IMG/VR virus record: IMGVR_UViG_3300031951_010912
Span: 1 to 44,371 of that record
Length of the DNA stretch: 44,371 bases
Source: a virus
Direction: 5' to 3' (one strand)
Shown: positions 39,677-44,371 of the stretch, one piece after another
Layout of the letters: each line of letters begins with the position of its first letter
Position numbering within the stretch: position 1 is the stretch's first letter
Notes under the pieces: generated by a model
Seen by the model: the letters and a program-made list of their open reading frames with translations, nothing else
What the model was told of the DNA's origin: nothing
Databases searched by the model: none
Made by a program: the position numbers and the translations under genes

Positions 39677-40885
39677 TTACCTCGGTCTATTTAAGAAGTT
39701 GTTTCTAGAAAATTCAAGACGATCAACCAACTTAACAACACGATCTCCCTGAACAGCCACGAATCCTTCTGGTGTTGTTGGAACAAGAGAGTTTCCACGC
39801 TCAACAAAACCAGCGACTCCTGTTTCTAATTTATTCAGTTTATTTACAATGATCATTTTACATGTAACAATCAAAGAAAACGCTTCATACGCTTTCTCAA
39901 GAACAACTCTGTTCTTATCAAGGAAATCTACAATTTGTTGTCTCTCGTCAGATTTCTTTTGTTTTGTTGTTGATGTTTTTACTTTATCGATATCTTTTTG
40001 CAACTCATCATGAACATATTGAGCAAACCCATGCGCATGCGTGAGACCAGTATAATTACCTGCACGAACATTGGCGTTGTTGTATTTTGCCATTAGCACA
40101 GATACCTGTTTATGTGTAGAAAGATATGATAAAAAAGAATTGGGGATTGCAACTTTAAGTTTTTCTAATTGAGCATGCGCTTTTAACACAGTTGCTTGCT
40201 CGTCAGCATTCAAAGACAAGTCTTTTGTTTTATCTTTTAAAATCGCATCATCAACAAAAACATTCTTTGATTTTTTAAGACTAGCGATTGAATAACCGAA
40301 GTTTGCTTTCATAGTAGCTGGGTCAGAGCCAGTATAGAAAGTATGGAAAATAATCCCCATTTTGCTTGCGAGGATTCTTCTACCAAGATCACTATCAGCA
40401 GCGACAGCATAAACAATAGTATTGGGTTTGAAAGTAACATGTTTTACTCCATCAATAACTAATGGTTTCAAATCATTGTCAGTATAAAGGAAATCTCCCT
40501 GCACTGTTCCATTTATTCCAAGTTCTTTACAATATTTTAATGCGAATTTTAGTTTTTCTACAAGACCAGCAGAATGTCCATGGTTCTCTTCAATATCTTT
40601 ATCTGTACGATTTAATTTAGGAGAAGCATTAAACGCTGACTTTGAAGCAACCCAAAAATCTGTTCCTGAATCATGAATGATAATTGATGGCGATCCATCC
40701 CATTTCGTAGTAATTAATGTTCCTGGCGCTTTATTGTACAGAGCATTAACATATATTTGAATGCTCTCAACAGCAAAATTCAATCCTGATCTACCTTCTT
40801 CAAACATCAAATCTTCTAAATGTGAAAGGTGCTTGAGGCGAGTGGTGTCGTTTGCTGTTTCTGTTAAGTAATCGGAGAATCTCAT
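39677..40885 (-). CDS. KxDG nucleotidyltransferase (DNA/RNA ligase-like), predicted head protein
   Basis: A 402-residue protein. It opens MRFSDYLTETAND, with L-T-E as a candidate prohead-protease site. The ligase/capping-type motif I is visible as TTKWDGSPS (Lys about residue 61), followed by FWVASKSAF (motif Ia-like), GTVQGDFLY (motif III/IV-like) and GFVAVQGDRVVKLVDR (motif V-like, about 372-387). T4-like phages carry such a protein, I recall as DUF6267. It would form an enzyme-AMP intermediate. Nucleic-acid ligation or capping is inferred. Confidence 0.72.
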   Translation of the reverse strand: MRFSDYLTETANDTTRLKHLSHLEDLMFEEGRSGLNFAVESIQIYVNALYNKAPGTLITTKWDGSPSIIIHDSGTDFWVASKSAFNASPKLNRTDKDIEENHGHSAGLVEKLKFALKYCKELGINGTVQGDFLYTDNDLKPLVIDGVKHVTFKPNTIVYAVAADSDLGRRILASKMGIIFHTFYTGSDPATMKANFGYSIASLKKSKNVFVDDAILKDKTKDLSLNADEQATVLKAHAQLEKLKVAIPNSFLSYLSTHKQVSVLMAKYNNANVRAGNYTGLTHAHGFAQYVHDELQKDIDKVKTSTTKQKKSDERQQIVDFLDKNRVVLEKAYEAFSLIVTCKMIIVNKLNKLETGVAGFVERGNSLVPTTPEGFVAVQGDRVVKLVDRLEFSRNNFLNRPR

Positions 40886-41937
40886 TTTGTGTATATTCCT
40901 TTTCCTACTTCCAAATAAAATTTTGCTTCATTCGCAGGTGGTGGTCTAAGTTTTGTTCTTATTTGAAAGATTGGCGCTTTAGATTCTTTGTCCAAAAATA
41001 CTAGATTGTTACCCTTTGCTTCTGCAATTAATTTTGTAGTTTTTTCAAGATTATCAAAATAATCTACAGTAATTTCTTTTACTGCGCCACGCTGTACGTC
41101 AACAACATTAGCAAGATCAGAACCAAAAATGCTTTTCTTTAAAAATGAATATGCAGTTTTTGAAAAGTTTGCCTCGGTTGATTTTTTAAGTATTTCTTTT
41201 TTTAGATCATTATACATTGAACTGATTAATTCAAATTTTGATTTCTGTTCTTCTGGTCCATTAAACGATTTACTCAATCTTACATATTTCTCTCTAGCAT
41301 CCCACTTAATATTCATAGCATTAGCAAAATCTAGCATACCATTATATGGCGATAAGTTGGCAACTGTAACACTTTCTGATTTTAATGAGAAAGGTAAAGA
41401 ATCTGACATAATTTTTTTAGTAGAACCTTTTGCTGTTGCATAAATCTCTAGAGTAACATCACCCTTTATTTCGCCACCACTAGATTCTCCTGCGATTCCA
41501 TCTGCAATAACTGTAAATGTTGCAACCTCACCTTTATTATTATCTAGAAAATAATCTACTGCCTTGTTTGTCTTTTTTGCAAAATCTGCTCTATCGAAAG
41601 ATTTTATTAATTGTTCAACTTTCTGATCAATCTTACCGATGTCCTTGGAAGATTTATAAAGCACATCATAATCTTTACCAAACGCTCCGATAACAGACTC
41701 AGGTTTCAATCTCATCTCAAACCCGACATTAAAAAAGTCAGGTGCGTTCTTTCCCTTTTGTCTCTTTAGATTTTTTGCGACAGAATATTTGAATCTTCCT
41801 GTAGAAAACATTTTAGTATCAACTTCTGATCTAATTTTGTTTAATACATTTTTTTCAACTTTGCCGTACGCTAGATGCAGTGATAAAGCAATAGTAAAAA
41901 TGCCTTCGATCACATCGCCTTCGTTTAGTTTAGCCAT
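40882..41937 (-). CDS. Conserved T4-like phage protein, possible endonuclease-like fold
   Basis: A 351-residue protein. A segment GGEIKGDVTLEIYATAKGST...PFSLKSESVTVANLSP (about 155-200) has D, E and S-x-K spaced as in PD-(D/E)XK enzymes. I recall a similar protein paired with the KxDG protein in other T4-like phages. It overlaps that gene by 4 bp. No targeting-like N-terminus. Its role could be processing of DNA in the virion; not demonstrated. Confidence 0.6.
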   Translation of the reverse strand: MAKLNEGDVIEGIFTIALSLHLAYGKVEKNVLNKIRSEVDTKMFSTGRFKYSVAKNLKRQKGKNAPDFFNVGFEMRLKPESVIGAFGKDYDVLYKSSKDIGKIDQKVEQLIKSFDRADFAKKTNKAVDYFLDNNKGEVATFTVIADGIAGESSGGEIKGDVTLEIYATAKGSTKKIMSDSLPFSLKSESVTVANLSPYNGMLDFANAMNIKWDAREKYVRLSKSFNGPEEQKSKFELISSMYNDLKKEILKKSTEANFSKTAYSFLKKSIFGSDLANVVDVQRGAVKEITVDYFDNLEKTTKLIAEAKGNNLVFLDKESKAPIFQIRTKLRPPPANEAKFYLEVGKGIYTK

Positions 41938-41949
41938 ATTTTTGTAAAA

Positions 41950-42669
41950 TTATCTCTGTTTTTTTCTTTGTTTATAAGCAACTCTCTCATATTTATTGCT
42001 CCACTTAATAACCTGTTTGAACAACTTTGGTATTGCTTGGTTGTTGTGGGCATCATAATTAAATGTTTTGAGATAATATCGAAGAGTTTTAGAATCTCTT
42101 CCTTTTCTGGCTCTAGAAAGTAGTTGAGTTACTGGAATATTTGGTCGATTTCTTTTAAAGTCCAAATATATGCAATGAGCATATGCTTGTATTTCATCAA
42201 ACTCCGAAAGATATTTTCTTTCTTCATTCCTTTTAAGTTGTTTTACTTTTTTATAGGGAAGGACATAATTTGACCACTCATCGCATCTTCTGTCAAACTG
42301 CATAAAGTGCACTAGTTCATGCATTGAAATTTGTATAAGTCTAAACTTAAATCTTTTCCAAGTAGTGTCTGTAAATGGAAACTTATTGAAATAATCTGTG
42401 TAGATATGAATTGTGCAACGTCTTTCTTGTGGGTCATACTCACCACCCATTGCGACATTTGTTTCATAAAATTTAGACTTCAGTTTCTCTGGGCGATACT
42501 CTATTCTTGTTCGCCATTTTTTGAAGTAGTTGGAAAGACCCTTTGAATCATTGCGATAATGATCTAGATCGTCCCAAATTTTGGATGGTATGAACTTCGC
42601 TCTGAACGGACGTTCAGAGAAAGGAAGGAATTCTACGAAATCGATATTGACTTGATTGAGATGTTCCAT
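41950..42669 (-). CDS. HExxH zincin-like metallopeptidase
   Basis: A 239-residue protein with MHELVHFMQFDRRCDEW (HExxH, about residues 116-120) and a downstream EFDEIQAYAHCIY helix with a Glu that could be the third zinc ligand. The rest is basic. It is the first gene after promoter P4, and heads the structural series. T4-like phages have related proteins of unknown substrate. Peptidase function is inferred from the motif. Confidence 0.7.
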   Translation of the reverse strand: MEHLNQVNIDFVEFLPFSERPFRAKFIPSKIWDDLDHYRNDSKGLSNYFKKWRTRIEYRPEKLKSKFYETNVAMGGEYDPQERRCTIHIYTDYFNKFPFTDTTWKRFKFRLIQISMHELVHFMQFDRRCDEWSNYVLPYKKVKQLKRNEERKYLSEFDEIQAYAHCIYLDFKRNRPNIPVTQLLSRARKGRDSKTLRYYLKTFNYDAHNNQAIPKLFKQVIKWSNKYERVAYKQRKKQR

Positions 42670-42691
42670 AGCAACCTCATAAGGTTAGGAA

Positions 42692-42699
42692 TATTTATC
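42692..42699 (-). promoter_or_regulatory. Candidate late promoter (GATAAATA) downstream of P4
   Basis: Minus strand GATAAATA, matching NATAAATA. It lies just past the P4 -10 box and 22 bases before the metallopeptidase ATG. With P4 it may allow early and late transcription of the same genes. Sequence-only. Confidence 0.35.
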
Positions 42700-42703
42700 C
42701 TTT

Positions 42704-42732
42704 ATTATACCTTATGGGTTGTTCGTTGTCAA
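42704..42732 (-). promoter_or_regulatory. Consensus sigma70 promoter P4 (structural series)
   Basis: Minus strand: TTGACA (42732-42727), 17-bp spacer ending AAGG, TATAAT (42709-42704). It lies between the glycosyltransferase stop and the metallopeptidase start; the leader is about 28 bases. Confidence 0.85.
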
Positions 42733-42737
42733 GCAGT

Positions 42738-44087
42738 TTATCCGAAGAATTCGTCTAAACTCAGAGTTTCTTTCTTTTCGAAGTGTTCATCGAACATATT
42801 TCGCGAATTTTTAGGTAAATTCGGATCAAAATTCGACTTTGTAAGAAGTTCGTTTAGATAACCAGTTGGCTTCCCAGCGGAGAGATCAATATAGTGCTGG
42901 GCAATACGCTTTCGGTCAAACTGTTGAATCAACTCATAGTTGTTCTGAACGATTCTCATATATTCTGCCTCAGACATATCGCAGTACTCAGCGATCTTCT
43001 CACCATATTCTTTTGGCGTATATGACTTCTTGAGCATGCAGTAGTTTACGCCTGCTTTTAACAAAACACCATTACCTTCTTCATTGTTGGAAACCCCAAA
43101 ATTTACAGCAATGGGCACAGCCCCGATCCGCATAGCGTCAACCACAACACGATTAAAATGCTCACCAAAAGTATTACTCCAGCTAGGATCAACCAGAAAC
43201 TTGGAGGTTGACAGTATTTCGTCGCGTTTTTCTCCAGAAATAAAACCAAGATAGTCAAAGTTGCCAGAATTCTCAGCATTTTCCCAAATACGTTTTCCCT
43301 CTCGATCAGGTGTTACATCTGGATCGTATTGTCTAGTGGCAAAATATTCTTCTTTACATTTGTCTTTCGACATCATATATGCTGCTTCAATACCATAACC
43401 ACCAACAAGTGTCTTAACATTTTTCATGTAAGGCACTGCACGGATAAGGTCGTCCACACGCTTCCAGCGCTTAAAGGTCTGTATAGACAGGATTTTGTTC
43501 TCGCGACCAGCAAACTGCGGAGTAGGTGGTACGCCAGCGATATCCTGAGGGTTCAAAATTAACGCTCGAGGTGTGGACATAAAATCAGCCGACTCGTACG
43601 CAGCAGGATGCACGCATGCGAGACCAGCAAAATGTTTTTCAAACAAACTAATCCAAGGATAGAGTTTCTTCAGATTTGCGTCGTGGATAATTACGACTTG
43701 TTTTGCTTTGACATTTTCAATCATCGGCAACCAATCTTTATACTTTTCAGTGTCTTTATTTTTAAAACCGAAAATAGATTGCCAAATAACAATATCATGT
43801 TTGTTCGCATCATCAACAAACTTGTCGATAGATTCTTTTACTTTATAAGAATAGTAGGGAGCCATCCATCCATCACCTTGGTGGACAGGATAACCAGAAC
43901 CAATACCAATCTCCCACCCTTCTTTCAATACAGAAGGAATCTCAACAGGGCGAACTGTTTTTGTTCCTTTGAGATATGCAAAATTTACTTCATGACCAAG
44001 TTCTTTCAATCCTGCCATCAAATGTTCACAGTGATTAATAATTCCACCAAAGTTGTTAAAGGTATGCATTACCATTAAAATTTTCAT
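42738..44087 (-). CDS. Glycosyltransferase, GT-B type (GT4-like)
   Basis: A 449-residue protein opening MKILMVMHTFNNFGGIINHC, a typical GT4 N-terminal domain. A C-terminal nucleotide-sugar domain includes ILSIQTFKRWKRVDDLIRA (about 206-224), DPSWSNTFGEHFNRVVVDAM (about 305-324, E-x7-E-type region) and IGAVPIAVNFG. The ATG at 44087 makes an ATGA junction with the truncated upstream gene; the TTG two codons earlier is less likely. It probably glycosylates phage DNA, virion or host surface; the substrate is not visible. It is unrelated in detail to the Agt-like enzyme. Confidence 0.85.
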   Translation of the reverse strand: MKILMVMHTFNNFGGIINHCEHLMAGLKELGHEVNFAYLKGTKTVRPVEIPSVLKEGWEIGIGSGYPVHQGDGWMAPYYSYKVKESIDKFVDDANKHDIVIWQSIFGFKNKDTEKYKDWLPMIENVKAKQVVIIHDANLKKLYPWISLFEKHFAGLACVHPAAYESADFMSTPRALILNPQDIAGVPPTPQFAGRENKILSIQTFKRWKRVDDLIRAVPYMKNVKTLVGGYGIEAAYMMSKDKCKEEYFATRQYDPDVTPDREGKRIWENAENSGNFDYLGFISGEKRDEILSTSKFLVDPSWSNTFGEHFNRVVVDAMRIGAVPIAVNFGVSNNEEGNGVLLKAGVNYCMLKKSYTPKEYGEKIAEYCDMSEAEYMRIVQNNYELIQQFDRKRIAQHYIDLSAGKPTGYLNELLTKSNFDPNLPKNSRNMFDEHFEKKETLSLDEFFG

Positions 44088-44371
44088 GTCCAAAGTCCTT
44101 GTCTAATTTTAATCAAACGAATCATCATGTCTTCGTCTTCTTGCTCATAGCGTTGCTCAATTTCAGTGCACAAGTCAAGTGCCTTTTTAGTTTCTTCTCT
44201 TTCTTCTTCGGTACGATCCTCGTAGTCAAAGAATCCTTTGTCAGCCTCGCGACGCTTATTGCAGATAGCAGTCCAACCAGAAATCTCGTGTGGGTCAGGA
44301 CGCTTTGGTCTCTCAACAGTCCACCATGTATATAGATCTAGTATTTCTTGCGCTTTGATGGCTTGACTAGT
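44084..44371 (-). CDS. Conserved phage protein (5' end cut by window edge)
   Basis: Ninety-five C-terminal residues are visible, running right to left from the window edge to TGA at 44084. The body reads ILDLYTWWTVERPKRPDPHE, then an acidic helical stretch (DRTEEEREETKKALDL), ending RLIKIRQGLWT. The YxWW...RPKRPDP pattern recalls T4-like cyanophage proteins of unknown role. Its start lies beyond 44371. Confidence 0.72.
   Translation of the reverse strand, partial: TSQAIKAQEILDLYTWWTVERPKRPDPHEISGWTAICNKRREADKGFFDYEDRTEEEREETKKALDLCTEIEQRYEQEDEDMMIRLIKIRQGLWT

Noticed and set aside
43608-44078. 156-aa plus-strand frame
   Set aside because: Antisense of the glycosyltransferase gene; composition is Phe/Ile-rich as expected from the reverse of Lys/Glu/Asn codons.

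Overview
This 44.4 kb window is one stretch of a large, AT-rich, T4-like tailed phage (myovirus) genome of the kind found in aquatic (marine or freshwater) bacteria. The evidence is a T4-type RNase H (5'-3' exonuclease), a gp61-type primase, PhoH, a class Ia ribonucleotide reductase, ThyX, dCMP deaminase, a MazG-like pyrophosphatase, and many small conserved myovirus proteins of unknown function. The host is probably Gram-negative: the phage encodes a spanin pair, three signal-peptidase-II-type lipoproteins and an Sec-exported protein. The host species cannot be named from this sequence. Every gene I accept is on the minus strand, so transcription runs from right (44 kb) to left (1). Most neighbours overlap by 4-20 bp, often through ATGA junctions. 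I saw no tRNA, rRNA, CRISPR array, insertion sequence or stretch over 300 bp without a gene.

Layout in transcription order. (1) 44371-28454, virion and head/tail region: a glycosyltransferase, an HExxH metallopeptidase, a KxDG nucleotidyltransferase/ligase-like protein, a lipoprotein, fibre-like proteins, a 1063-residue nucleotidylyltransferase fusion, a His-rich nuclease-like protein, a Dps ferritin, an EF-hand acidic protein and tail proteins. Several of these proteins begin with a peptide resembling the T4 capsid-targeting sequence, which suggests that they are internal, injected head proteins. (2) 28452-27521, lysis cassette: a two-TM i-spanin with an o-spanin lipoprotein nested in another frame, and an XhlA/holin-like protein. 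(3) 27484-17885, replication, nucleotide and membrane-lipid operon: primase, thyX, nrdA, plcP-like phospholipase, a 56-aa protein, agt-like glycosyltransferase, nrdB, an unknown gene, fatty-acid desaturase, small proteins, a GIY-YIG protein and a coiled-coil membrane protein. (4) 17827-16131: an exported lipoprotein/periplasmic pair with its own promoter. (5) 16057-12992 and 12995-11874: small host-takeover-type genes, including a metallophosphoesterase. (6) 11819-6446: an unknown protein, RNase H, dCMP deaminase, MazG-like and HAD nucleotidase genes. (7) 6449-2180: an unusual biosynthetic cassette of an asparagine-synthetase-like PP-loop enzyme, a cupin, two ATP-grasp-type proteins and one unknown. 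(8) 2175-1: a small FmdB-like protein, PhoH, a PD-(D/E)XK exonuclease and a truncated AhpC-type peroxiredoxin.

Five near-identical sigma70-type promoters (TTGACA, exactly 17 bp, GG-TATAAT; one with a weaker -35) sit at operon heads. Candidate T4-type late promoters (TATAAATA-like) lie near 2.18, 30.34, 37.22 and 42.69 kb.

The main biological idea is membrane and phosphorus remodelling during infection. A plcP-agt pair, known in bacteria for replacing phospholipids with glycolipids under phosphate limitation, lies between nrdA and nrdB, with a desaturase downstream in the same operon. Phosphate freed from lipids could feed nucleotide synthesis. Two other systems deserve attention: the ATP-grasp/asparagine-synthetase/cupin cassette and the predicted set of injected head proteins. 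AhpC and Dps suggest that the phage also manages oxidative stress.
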